From the NCBI RefSeq assembly GCF_937967675.1, contig NZ_CALBSN010000034.1:1-41422 (forward strand): 41,422 nt of DNA, read 5' to 3'. How positions within the stretch are numbered: the first letter of the stretch is position 1; each line of letters starts with the position of its first letter. This DNA is from an uncultured Flavobacterium sp. GTDB lineage: Bacteria > Bacteroidota > Bacteroidia > Flavobacteriales > Flavobacteriaceae. This document shows, in pieces, positions 14,075 to 22,089 of this stretch. A program made the translations under genes and the position numbers. Under the pieces are notes generated by a model that saw only the letters and a list, made by a program, of their open reading frames with translations, was not told the origin of the DNA and did not search any database.

Positions 14075-15907
14075 ATGCATTCCAAAACAATTTTTCCAAT
14101 AAAATTATTTTTCATTTTTTTAGTAAATACTTTATTGACATTGATAATTTCAATAAAGTATTATGATTTTGTTGAAAATGTAAATTCAATAAATGCAAAT
14201 ATATTTATTATTATTTCACAAATTGGCCATTTTGCAGTTTTAAGTAGTATTCCTTTGTTTCTTTCTCTTTTACTATTTTTTGTTTCAAAAAGAATATTAC
14301 TTACAAAATTTATAAATATTATATCTTCTAGTTTACTTTTAATTCTAGTTAAATTAGATACCATTGTTTTTAGTCAATTTAGGTACCATCTATCGCCAAT
14401 GGTTTTTAAATTGGCATTTGGCAAAAGAGCAAGCGATATTTTTCAATTTTCAAATGAAAATTACATTACTGCATTTTTATTTATTATTGGAGTTGTTGGT
14501 TTTCAACTGTTACTATTCATGTTGATTAATAGAATTTCTTTTGAGAACACTAAATTTAGAAAAATTATAAAAACTTTTTCATTTACTTTTTTAATAATTA
14601 TTTTAGTTTCTCATATAGGATTTGCATGGTCTGACGCAAATAGTTATAGACAAATTACTCAAACTAAAAATTTATTTCCTGCTTATTATCCTTTAACTGC
14701 AGAAAATTTATTTATAAAATTAAATCTTGTAAATAAAGATTTATCTAAAAATGAAATCGCAATAGAAACAGAATCTAAAACTATAAATTATCCATTAAAA
14801 AATATAGATAGTAATAATACAACTAATAAAAACATTCTTTTAATTGTAATTGACTCGTGGAGATATGATTATTTAACTGAAGAGATAACTCCAAACATCT
14901 ATAATTTTAAAAAATCCGCACAAGAATTTACCAATCATAAAAGCGGATCAAACATGACTACAGGGGGGATTTTCTCTATGTTTTATGGAATTCCAGCAAC
15001 TTATTTTGACTCATTTACGGGAATAAATAAAGGTCCGGTCATGATTGATCAATTTATAAAACAAAAATATGACGTCAATATATTAAGTAGTTCTACTGTT
15101 GAAAATCCTCCTTTTAATAAAAATGTTTTTACCAAAGTAAAAAATCTTAAGTTAAATACTGATGGTAATTCACCTGCGGAAAGAGACATGTGTATTTTTA
15201 ATTCTTGGACCAACTATATTGAAAATTACAATCAAAAAAATCCGTTTTTTGGTTTCTTATTTTTTGATGCAGCACATGGTTTTGATTTCCCTAAAAACTA
15301 CAAAGCTCCATTTAAACCGTATCTTGACAAAGTTGATTATTTAGCTTTTGATGATGATTACGACCCTAAACCGCTAATTAACAGGTATAAAAATTGTTTA
15401 CATTATGTTGATGATTTAATCGGAAAAATCATATCGCAACTCGATAAAAAAAATAAATTAGAAAACACTATTATAATTATAACTTCTGATCACGGACAAG
15501 AATTTAATGATTCTAAAAAAGGATACTGGCAGCATGGAGGGAATTTTTCAAAATATCAAATCAACACACCCTTCATATTATATGATTATAATAAAGCTCC
15601 AAAAAAATACAATCATCTTACGCTACATTATGATATAGCACCGACAATTATGAGCAATTATTTAGGAGTAAACAATAGTCCTAAAGAGTATTCTTCAGGA
15701 AAAAACTTGTTTGACACTTCTAAAAGGGATTTTTTCATTTGCGGTTATAATCAAAAATTTGCTATAGTAGAAACTAATAGAATAACCAATATTTACACAT
15801 CAGGTTTATTAGACGTTGTTGACAATAATTTAAACGTCCTAGATGAAGAACCAAATAGTGAATATCTATTACAGACAATGAACGAAATAAGAAAGTTTTA
15901 CAAATAA
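14075..15907 (+). CDS. YejM-like (DUF3413-type) membrane protein with a sulfatase-fold domain
   Basis: 610 residues. About five transmembrane segments lie in residues 8-200, then a linker and a sulfatase-fold periplasmic domain. Motifs: LLIVIDSWRYD (Asp260), the nucleophile region HKSGSNMTTGGIFSMFYGIP (Thr295 or Thr296), ITSDHGQEF (Asp472-His473) and WQHGGN (His487). The region from GSNMTTGG through FYGIPATYFDSF resembles, from memory, SSGNTTDNGIFGLFYGIS of E. coli YejM/PbgA, which has lost the SDHG ligands and signals LPS level to LpxC control. Here those residues are intact, so an active phosphotransferase or hydrolase is possible. The neighbours are LPS-modifying genes. Confidence 0.8.
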   Translation: MHSKTIFPIKLFFIFLVNTLLTLIISIKYYDFVENVNSINANIFIIISQIGHFAVLSSIPLFLSLLLFFVSKRILLTKFINIISSSLLLILVKLDTIVFSQFRYHLSPMVFKLAFGKRASDIFQFSNENYITAFLFIIGVVGFQLLLFMLINRISFENTKFRKIIKTFSFTFLIIILVSHIGFAWSDANSYRQITQTKNLFPAYYPLTAENLFIKLNLVNKDLSKNEIAIETESKTINYPLKNIDSNNTTNKNILLIVIDSWRYDYLTEEITPNIYNFKKSAQEFTNHKSGSNMTTGGIFSMFYGIPATYFDSFTGINKGPVMIDQFIKQKYDVNILSSSTVENPPFNKNVFTKVKNLKLNTDGNSPAERDMCIFNSWTNYIENYNQKNPFFGFLFFDAAHGFDFPKNYKAPFKPYLDKVDYLAFDDDYDPKPLINRYKNCLHYVDDLIGKIISQLDKKNKLENTIIIITSDHGQEFNDSKKGYWQHGGNFSKYQINTPFILYDYNKAPKKYNHLTLHYDIAPTIMSNYLGVNNSPKEYSSGKNLFDTSKRDFFICGYNQKFAIVETNRITNIYTSGLLDVVDNNLNVLDEEPNSEYLLQTMNEIRKFYK

Positions 15908-15908
15908 A

Positions 15909-16940
15909 TTAAAGAAAATCTATATCATTATCTAGGATATCATTTATTTTATTGAGGTTTTCCATACCTAAAACGACTTTCTTTTTAATATTCTGCAAAT
16001 TTTCTAATGAACTTGAATAAAAAGTAAATCCTAAATCAAACGAAAAGTCCTTAGATAAATTTAGCAGTTCTATTGGAAATAATTTGGGTATAAAGGAAAC
16101 ATCTGATAACAATTTTGTATAATCGGTAGTTTCTCTTGGATGTTGTTTTACGTAAACTTTGTAACCCTCACTTATTGCTTTTTCAACAACTTTTTTATAA
16201 AGCTTAATTTTTACATTTTCTGTTAAATGCCCGTCTTCAGACAAAGGCTGTGTTATTAATATCATTTTTTTTTCTTGAGAAAATGTAATTTCATCTCCTA
16301 AAAAGCAATTAATCAATTGTTTTTTTTCAATTTCTGATAAATTTTGTTGTAATAAATTTAAATCCATTTTTACAGATTTATTTCTCAAAAACTGATCCTT
16401 CATGTTCTCAGGATGCTGTACTAAAATTTCTTTAACTTGCTTATCATAGCCCATTAAAATTGGAAACTTAATTAAATATTTTCTTTTTAAATATCTAGAT
16501 TTAGGCATTCTATGCAAATAGGTACCTAATCCTTCTTCTACCATTCTAAATAAATTATTAGGATATTTTATTAAAAAATAGGCTCTAGTTCTTACAACAT
16601 GAAATAAATTAATTTCAGAATTTCTTATAAAAAAATCATTCTCAACTAAAATTGGGTTAGTTTTTTCAAATAGCTCAACTAAACCTTTCTCCCTGTTGAA
16701 AATATAATTAAAAAGTCCTAAATTTTTTTTAAAATCTGTTAAAATAGAATAACTCTTTATTGACAAAACAGATTCAAACAATTGTAATTCATTTATTTTA
16801 GGGATAAGTTTTTCAATATCTTCAACCCTATCATTAATTACAATCAATAATGATTTTTTACCTTCCTTTTTTGCTTGGTGTGCTAATAAAATGGATATGT
16901 ATATATGATAAAGAGAACATCCAACAAATGTTTGATTCAT
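15909..16940 (-). CDS. putative sialyltransferase, GT52-like
   Basis: 343 residues, cytoplasmic, with a GT-B-like two-lobe layout. The N-terminus NQTFVGCSLYHIYISILLA resembles the opening of bacterial sialyl- and polysialyltransferases. The three motifs shared by these enzymes can be read: an acidic-acidic-Gly motif, EEG (135-137, in MVEEGLGTYLHR); an HP motif (267-268, in YVKQHPRE), which binds CMP-sialic acid; and a Ser cluster (309-311, in FTFYSSSLENL). With neuABC 3 kb away, the natural reading is transfer of sialic acid to a surface glycan. It is extremely AT-rich. It ends one base beyond the stop of the convergent YejM-like gene. The acceptor and linkage cannot be read. Confidence 0.65.
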   Translation of the reverse strand: MNQTFVGCSLYHIYISILLAHQAKKEGKKSLLIVINDRVEDIEKLIPKINELQLFESVLSIKSYSILTDFKKNLGLFNYIFNREKGLVELFEKTNPILVENDFFIRNSEINLFHVVRTRAYFLIKYPNNLFRMVEEGLGTYLHRMPKSRYLKRKYLIKFPILMGYDKQVKEILVQHPENMKDQFLRNKSVKMDLNLLQQNLSEIEKKQLINCFLGDEITFSQEKKMILITQPLSEDGHLTENVKIKLYKKVVEKAISEGYKVYVKQHPRETTDYTKLLSDVSFIPKLFPIELLNLSKDFSFDLGFTFYSSSLENLQNIKKKVVLGMENLNKINDILDNDIDFL

Positions 16941-16957
16941 TTTTAAAATTTTTAGAA

Positions 16958-16965
16958 TATTTTTG
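16958..16965 (+). promoter_or_regulatory. -7 element of tsaC
   Basis: TATTTTTG, 16 bases before the ATG at 16982. The nearest TTTG upstream is 23 bases away, longer than usual. Confidence 0.45.
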
Positions 16966-16981
16966 TAAAAATAATTAAATT

Positions 16982-17542
16982 ATGAACACAGAGGTACACA
17001 ACGCATTCGAAGTTATAAAAAATGGAGGTATTATTTTATACCCAACCGATACCGTTTGGGGAATTGGTTGCGATGCTACTAATGAAGAAGCCGTAAAAAA
17101 AATCTATGCTTTAAAACAACGTGAAGAAACCAAAAGCATGATTGTTTTAATGAATGGCGAACGCATGATGTATAACGTTTTCAAAGAAATTCCTGAAGTG
17201 GCTTGGCAAATTTTAGATTTATCAGAAAAACCAACGACTTTAATTTTAGATAATCCTCGAAATGTTGCCAAAAATATCGTAGCAGAAGACAACACATTAG
17301 GTGTTAGAATCGTTACCGAACCTTTTTGCTTTAAACTGATGGAACGCATGAAAAAACCATTGGTTTCAACTTCAGCAAATATCTCAGGAATGTTTACACC
17401 AAAAACTTTTAAAGAAATTAGCCCTGAAATTATAAAAGGTGTCGACTATGTAGTAAATTTGCAGCACGATAAAGTTTGCAAAAATCCTTCTACGATTATC
17501 AAATTAGGTTTAGATAGTCAAGTAAAAGTGATTCGCAAATAA
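16982..17542 (+). CDS. tsaC: L-threonylcarbamoyladenylate synthase (YrdC/Sua5 family)
   Basis: 186 residues, the single-domain form without the C-terminal Sua5 domain. The enzyme makes threonylcarbamoyl-AMP from threonine, bicarbonate and ATP for the universal t6A37 modification of ANN-decoding tRNAs. Motifs: GGIILYPTDTVWGIGCDA at the N-terminus, KIYALKQRE with the conserved Lys-Arg pair, LGVRIV, and VSTSANISG with the nucleotide-binding S-x-N. It probably heads an operon with cca, a fitting pair of tRNA-maturation genes, now separated by the GxxExxY unit whose left repeat begins 7 bases after this stop codon. Confidence 0.93.
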   Translation: MNTEVHNAFEVIKNGGIILYPTDTVWGIGCDATNEEAVKKIYALKQREETKSMIVLMNGERMMYNVFKEIPEVAWQILDLSEKPTTLILDNPRNVAKNIVAEDNTLGVRIVTEPFCFKLMERMKKPLVSTSANISGMFTPKTFKEISPEIIKGVDYVVNLQHDKVCKNPSTIIKLGLDSQVKVIRK

Positions 17543-17548
17543 AAAAGC

Positions 17549-17566
17549 ACCGCAGATTCGCAGATT
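17549..17566 (+). repeat. left inverted repeat of the GxxExxY unit
   Basis: accgcagattcgcagatt, the exact reverse complement of 17963-17980. It contains the octamer cgcagatt twice in tandem. It lies 12 bases before the GxxExxY ATG. Confidence 0.95.
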
Positions 17567-17577
17567 AAAATTATATT

Positions 17578-17961
17578 ATGGATGATTTTTTATGTAAAGA
17601 CAAAACTTACCAAATTATTGGAGTTCTATTTGAAGTCCATAAAAATTTAGGGAAAGGATTTTCTGAAATTGTATATAAAGACGCCATCGAATTTGAGTTG
17701 CAACAAGCTAACATCCCATACGAAAGAGAAAAAGAATATGTAGTAAATTACAAAAACACAGTATTAAAACATAAATTTTATGCTGATTTTGTAGTTTTTA
17801 ATGAAATTATATTAGAAATAAAAACTGTCGATTGTTTTAACAATGCTCATTACAATCAATGTTTAAATTATTTGAAAGTTTCAGGAAATGAATTAGCACT
17901 TTTAGTTAATTTTAATTCTGTATCACTTGAACACAAAAGAGTTGTACTTTCAAAAAAATAA
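17578..17961 (+). CDS. GxxExxY protein, PD-(D/E)XK nuclease-like
   Basis: 127 residues, the usual size of the GxxExxY family. The defining motif is G27-F-S-E30-I-V-Y33 in LGKGFSEIVYKDA. The nuclease-fold signature is Asp70 (FYADFVV), then Glu80-Ile-Lys82 (LEIKTV), with Gln94 in HYNQCLNYLK matching the following helix of PD-(D/E)XK enzymes. No function has been assigned to this family as far as I know. The gene fills almost the whole space between two perfect 18-base inverted repeats (12 bases before its start, 1 base after its stop), and the unit separates tsaC from cca. This suggests a small mobile or selfish unit. Confidence 0.92.
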   Translation: MDDFLCKDKTYQIIGVLFEVHKNLGKGFSEIVYKDAIEFELQQANIPYEREKEYVVNYKNTVLKHKFYADFVVFNEIILEIKTVDCFNNAHYNQCLNYLKVSGNELALLVNFNSVSLEHKRVVLSKK

Positions 17962-17962
17962 A

Positions 17963-17980
17963 AATCTGCGAATCTGCGGT
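17963..17980 (-). repeat. right inverted repeat of the GxxExxY unit
   Basis: aatctgcgaatctgcggt, the exact reverse complement of 17549-17566. It begins one base after the GxxExxY stop codon and ends 6 bases before the cca ATG. The repeat stops matching exactly at these limits on both sides. Confidence 0.95.
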
Positions 17981-17986
17981 AATAAC

Positions 17987-19402
17987 ATGAATTACAAACA
18001 ACATTTAGAACATAACATCTTCAAAATCATTTCACAAGCAGCACAAGAACTCAACTTGGAATGCTATGTAATTGGTGGTTTTGTTCGCGATATTTTGTTA
18101 AACAGAGATCACAAAAAAGACATCGACATCGTTGCCGTTGGTAGCGGAATTGAATTAGCTTTGAAAGTTTCCGAATTAATTCCGTTTCATCCAAAAGTAC
18201 AAGTTTTCAAAAACTACGGTACGGCGATGCTACGCTATGACGACATTGATGTGGAATTTGTAGGAGCTAGAAAAGAATCTTATACACACGACAGCAGAAA
18301 TCCTCTTGTTGAAAACGGAACCTTAAAAGACGATCAAGAACGAAGAGATTTTACGATAAATGCATTGGCTTTTTCTTTGAATTCTGAAAACTTTGGTGAT
18401 TTAGTTGATCCTTTTAACGGTGTAGAAGATTTGAAAAACAAAATCATCAAAACACCTTTAAATCCAGATATTACGTATTCCGATGATCCGTTGCGAATGA
18501 TGCGAGCGATTCGTTTTGCTACGCAATTGAATTTCGAAATCGAATCAGAATCTTTAGAGGCGATTTCAAAAAATAAAGATAGAATCAACATCATTTCAGG
18601 CGAAAGAATTGTAGATGAATTACATAAAATTTTAGCTTCTGATAAACCTTCAATTGGATTTTTACATTTGTACCAAACCGGTTTATTAGATATCATTTTA
18701 CCTGAATTAACCGCTTTGAATAATGTCGAAGAAGTCGAAGGTCACACACACAAGAACAATTTTTATCACACCTTAGAAGTAGTAGATAATATTTGTCCAA
18801 ATACTGATGATGTTTGGTTGCGATGGTCAGCATTGTTGCATGATATAGGAAAGGCACCAACCAAAAGATTCAACAAAAAACAAGGTTGGACGTTCCACGG
18901 ACACGAATTTTTGGGTGGAAAAATGGTCAAAAAAATATTTGAACGTTTGCACATGCCGTTGAATCACAAAATGAAATTTGTGCAAAAAATGGTTACGATG
19001 AGTTCGCGCCCAATTGTAATTGCAGAAGATATTGTTACGGATAGCGCAGTGCGTCGTTTGGTTTTTGATGCTGGAGAAGATATCGATAGTTTGATGACTT
19101 TATGTAAAGCCGATATCACGACTAAAAATCCAAAGAAATTTCAGAAATACCACAAAAACTTCGACATTGTAAAAGAGAAGATTGTAGAAGTTGAAGAAAA
19201 AGATAGAGTTCGAGTTTTTCAACCACCAATTTCAGGCGAAGAAATCATGGAATTATTTGGTTTAAAACCATGTAGAGAAATTGGAGTTTTGAAAGAAGCC
19301 GTTAAAGAAGCTATTTTAGAAGGTGAAATTCCGAATGAATATGAAGCTGCTAAGGATTTTGTCCTAAACAAAGCTTCAAAAATGGGATTGAAAAAACTAT
19401 AA
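17987..19402 (+). CDS. cca: CCA tRNA nucleotidyltransferase with HD domain
   Basis: 471 residues from the ATG at 17987. The open frame reaches back to 17927, but that part overlaps the GxxExxY gene and the inverted repeat. The enzyme adds or repairs the 3' CCA of tRNAs. The catalytic head shows IGGFVRDILLNR and KDIDIVA (the metal-binding D-x-D), then RRDFTINALAFSL and DDPLRMMRAIRFA, the class II nucleotidyltransferase core. The C-terminal part has an HD phosphohydrolase domain (RWSALLHDIGKAPT and HGHEFLGG). It forms an operon with tsaC across the GxxExxY unit and is followed by ctaA. Confidence 0.93.
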   Translation: MNYKQHLEHNIFKIISQAAQELNLECYVIGGFVRDILLNRDHKKDIDIVAVGSGIELALKVSELIPFHPKVQVFKNYGTAMLRYDDIDVEFVGARKESYTHDSRNPLVENGTLKDDQERRDFTINALAFSLNSENFGDLVDPFNGVEDLKNKIIKTPLNPDITYSDDPLRMMRAIRFATQLNFEIESESLEAISKNKDRINIISGERIVDELHKILASDKPSIGFLHLYQTGLLDIILPELTALNNVEEVEGHTHKNNFYHTLEVVDNICPNTDDVWLRWSALLHDIGKAPTKRFNKKQGWTFHGHEFLGGKMVKKIFERLHMPLNHKMKFVQKMVTMSSRPIVIAEDIVTDSAVRRLVFDAGEDIDSLMTLCKADITTKNPKKFQKYHKNFDIVKEKIVEVEEKDRVRVFQPPISGEEIMELFGLKPCREIGVLKEAVKEAILEGEIPNEYEAAKDFVLNKASKMGLKKL

Positions 19403-19417
19403 AAATTATAATCTGTT

Positions 19418-19462
19418 AAAGCACTTTTCAAATACGCATTACGTAAATTTGGGGTGCTTTTT
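19418..19462 (+). terminator. possible weak terminator after cca
   Basis: Arms aaagcac (19418-19424) and gtgcttt (19454-19460) lie before a short T run, but the loop is 29 bases and contains a promoter-like element, so this is uncertain. Confidence 0.3.
19444..19451 (+). promoter_or_regulatory. -7 element of ctaA
   Basis: TAAATTTG, an exact TAnnTTTG, 25 bases before the ATG at 19477. A TTTT box lies 15 bases upstream in place of a clear TTTG. Confidence 0.45.
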
Positions 19463-19476
19463 GAATATCAAGAAAA

Positions 19477-20496
19477 ATGAAAACAAATAAATCAGTCATT
19501 TATTGGCTACTTTCGGGATGTGTTTTGTTATTTATCATGGTAACTGTAGGTGGAATTACTCGTTTAACCAACTCCGGTTTATCCATGACTGATTGGCATT
19601 TAATTAACGACACCTTCCCTCCTATGTCGGAAGAAAAATGGGTAGAAGCTTTTGAAGAATACAAGAAATTTCCAGAATACCAAAAAGTAAATCAATACAA
19701 AGATTTTCAATTAGACGATTATAAATTCATTTTCTTTTGGGAATGGTTTCATCGTTTTATTGGTCGCATTATTGGTGTGGTTTTCATTATTCCGTTTGTT
19801 TATTTCTTAATCAAAAAGAAATTAGATAACGAAACCATCAAAAAATGTTTTATTCTTTTAGGAATGGGCGCTTTTCAAGGATTTTTGGGTTGGTTCATGG
19901 TAGCCAGTGGTTTAAAAGACATGCCTGATGTGAGTCATTTCAGATTAGCGATTCACTTAACATTTGCTTTTATTACATTTGCTTATACACTTTGGGTTGC
20001 TTTGGATTTAATTTATCCTGAAAGAAAATTACCTGTTGCTGAATTAAGAAAAATCGCCCGAATTGCTTTAGTAATTCTAATCATTCAAATCATTTACGGA
20101 GGTTTTGTAGCAGGATTAAATGCAGGTTTAATTCACAATCATTGGCCATTAATGAGCGACGGACAATTCTTCCATGAAAGTATCCGATTAGAACAATCGA
20201 ATTTACTTTTAGCATTTACAGAAGGAAAAAGTGGTGTACAATTTATTCACAGAACATTCGCTTATGTGGTAGTTGGAATGATTATTTTCTTATTCATGAA
20301 AAGCAGAAAATTTGTATTAGACAAAAGACAAGATAACGGAGTTAAAACGTTGTTGGTTTTTGTATTTATCCAGTTCCTATTAGGAGTTTTCACCTTGTTA
20401 TTTCACGTGCCGCTTTGGTTAGGATTAGCACATCAAATTATGGCGTTCTTTTTATTGACTGCCATGACGTTCACATTGCATAGATTTAGTAAATAA
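19477..20496 (+). CDS. ctaA: heme A synthase (COX15/CtaA family)
   Basis: 339 residues with about eight transmembrane helices. It oxidises the C8 methyl of heme O to make heme A for aa3-type cytochrome oxidase. Motifs: VTVGGITRLTNSGLSMTDWH near the N-terminus; heme-ligand histidines in FFWEWFHRFIGR, SHFRLAIHL, FIHRTFAY and GLAHQIMAFF; and LNAGLIHNHWPLM, which marks the second half of the internal duplication. It ends in TAATG, so its stop overlaps the start of the next membrane gene by one base and the two are translationally linked. Confidence 0.93.
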   Translation: MKTNKSVIYWLLSGCVLLFIMVTVGGITRLTNSGLSMTDWHLINDTFPPMSEEKWVEAFEEYKKFPEYQKVNQYKDFQLDDYKFIFFWEWFHRFIGRIIGVVFIIPFVYFLIKKKLDNETIKKCFILLGMGAFQGFLGWFMVASGLKDMPDVSHFRLAIHLTFAFITFAYTLWVALDLIYPERKLPVAELRKIARIALVILIIQIIYGGFVAGLNAGLIHNHWPLMSDGQFFHESIRLEQSNLLLAFTEGKSGVQFIHRTFAYVVVGMIIFLFMKSRKFVLDKRQDNGVKTLLVFVFIQFLLGVFTLLFHVPLWLGLAHQIMAFFLLTAMTFTLHRFSK

Positions 20497-21412
20497 TGAA
20501 ATACTATTTCCATCTTCAATATAAAATGATAAATCGTTCGTTTATTGAATATGGAATGCCTATAATTTTAGGTTATTTTATTCTGATTTTTGCTTTCATT
20601 TTGGGTTCCAAAACCCTTTTTGAAAAAGTAGATTATGCAAATTATCTTTATATTTTAACCTATTGTATTCTGATTCTAAAACTTAGTGAAGTTACTCGAA
20701 ATAGATTTTTAAAATATTGTTTTAAATCCTCAGATTATAAACTCATTAGAATTTCCGAAAACATTTTAATTGCTCTACCTTTCATTGCTTTTTTAATCTA
20801 TCTTAAAAATTTTCTATTTATTCCTGCTTATATAATTTAGCAATCATTTTAGGGTTTATAAGTTTAAAATCTATTTATAATTTTATAATTCCAACACCTT
20901 TTTCAAAACAGCCATTTGAATTCACAATTGGCTTTAGAAATACTTTTTACATATTCCTTATTTCAATATTCTTATTATTTAAAGCAATTGAAGTAACCAA
21001 TCTAAATCTTGGGATAGCAGCATTAATTTCAGTTTTTCTAATCTTTTTTTCTTATTATTCCGTTCCCGAAACTTCGTTTTTTGTGTGGAGTTATAATTTA
21101 AATCCAAAATCTTTTTTAATCGAAAAAATTAAGACTTCTATTCTATATAGTTCCTTCATAGCTCTTCCATTTACTACAATTTTAGTCATTTTATTTTTCG
21201 ATAAAATAGAAGCGATTGTAACTTTTTTAGCATTTGGATACTTATTCCTTGTAACTATTATTTTAGCAAAATATGCCGCCTATCCAGATAAAATGAATAT
21301 TATTCAAAGTATATTACTTGGCTTTTGCATTTATTTTCCACCATTGTTAGTTATTATAATTCCATATTTTTACCTTCAATCATTAAAACAACTCAAACAG
21401 CTTCTCAAATGA
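20496..21412 (+). pseudogene. ABC exporter membrane subunit, split by a -1 frame change
   Basis: The first part (20496-20840, 114 residues, frame 3) ends at TAG 20838. The continuation is open in another frame from 20807 to the stop at 21410-21412 without a start codon of its own. Joined through a -1 shift they give a protein of about 305 residues with many hydrophobic helices; the junction reads LIYLKNFLFIPAY then NLAIILGFISLKSI. The second part (FEFTIGFRNTFYIFL, YSVPETSFFVWSYNLNPKSF, FEKIKT-type IEKIKT) resembles membrane subunits I recall from flavobacterial ABC exporters. The stop overlaps the ATG of the ABC ATPase (ATGA), supporting the assignment. It could be a real mutation, a sequence error or a recoding site. 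Confidence 0.75.
20804..20840 (+). other. frame-change window with a slippery heptamer
   Basis: The upstream frame is closed by TAG at 20838-20840, and the downstream frame is closed by TAA at 20804-20806, so the frame change must fall between them. A AAT TTT (20807-20813), phased as X XXY YYZ in the upstream frame, is a classical -1 slippery heptamer. No strong stem-loop was seen just downstream. Confidence 0.5.
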
Positions 21413-22089
21413 TTCAAATTGAAAATTTATCAAAAAAATATGGCAACAAGGTTGTATTACAGTCTATAAATTTACATTTTGAAAGCGGTAAAGTATACGG
21501 ATTAGTTGGAGAAAATGGTGCCGGAAAAACAACTTTATTTAATTGTATTGCAGGTTTAGAAACGTATGATGGCGAAATAAAATCTGACTTACCTATATTA
21601 AAAAATCATTTAGGTTTATTGGTAACCGAACCTTACTTTTTTCCAAAAATTACTGGAAAAGAATATATTCAATTATTATGTAATGCAAGAAATATCAATA
21701 CTATTGACTTCGAAAAAAATAATATTTTTGACTTACCGTTAAATGAATATGCATCAAAGTATTCTACCGGAATGAAAAAGAAATTAGCCCTAACGGCTAT
21801 TTTGCTTCAGGAAAACAAATATTTCATTTTAGACGAACCTTTTAATGGGGTTGATATTCAAAGCAATATCATAATAACCGAAATCATTCATAAATTAAAA
21901 GAACTAGGAAAAATAATAATTATTTCTTCACATATTTTTTCAACGCTAAATGATACTTGTGATGAAATCCTAATTCTAGAAAACAATGTCATTTCTAAAA
22001 GAGTTTTAAAATCAGAATTTAATCAACTTGAAAGTGAAATGAAAAAAATTACTATTGGGAATAAAATCGAACTTTTAGGTTTAAAATAA
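21409..22089 (+). CDS. ABC transporter ATP-binding protein
   Basis: 226 residues from the ATG at 21409; an open extension to 21325 overlaps the membrane gene and lacks family features. Motifs: Walker A GENGAGKTT (34-42), a divergent signature YSTGMKKK (118-125) in place of LSGGQ, Walker B YFILDEP (138-144), and IIISSHIFSTL with the switch His. The divergent signature is common in small ABC-2 type exporters. The ATG overlaps the membrane subunit's TGA by ATGA, so the pair is translationally coupled. Its stop abuts the convergent LytTR gene with no base between. If the membrane subunit is truly broken, this ATPase has no partner in the window. Confidence 0.9.
   Translation: MIQIENLSKKYGNKVVLQSINLHFESGKVYGLVGENGAGKTTLFNCIAGLETYDGEIKSDLPILKNHLGLLVTEPYFFPKITGKEYIQLLCNARNINTIDFEKNNIFDLPLNEYASKYSTGMKKKLALTAILLQENKYFILDEPFNGVDIQSNIIITEIIHKLKELGKIIIISSHIFSTLNDTCDEILILENNVISKRVLKSEFNQLESEMKKITIGNKIELLGLK

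Larger units (their letters stand above)
17549..17980 (+). mobile_element. candidate minimal mobile unit: GxxExxY gene between inverted repeats
   Basis: A 432-base segment bounded by 18-base perfect inverted repeats that holds one nuclease-fold gene and little else. The flanking leftovers are 6 bases on each side (after the tsaC stop and before the cca start), as expected if it were inserted into a short operon junction. No target-site duplication is visible, and no transposase is encoded, so mobility is inferred from structure alone. Confidence 0.5.

Noticed and set aside
18334..18696. 120-codon minus-strand open frame inside cca
   Set aside because: Antisense shadow of the catalytic head of the tRNA nucleotidyltransferase.
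21083..21412. Independent 109-codon gene starting at GTG 21083
   Set aside because: Its frame is open for another 270 bases upstream with matching membrane-protein sequence, so it is the 3' half of the split ABC membrane gene.
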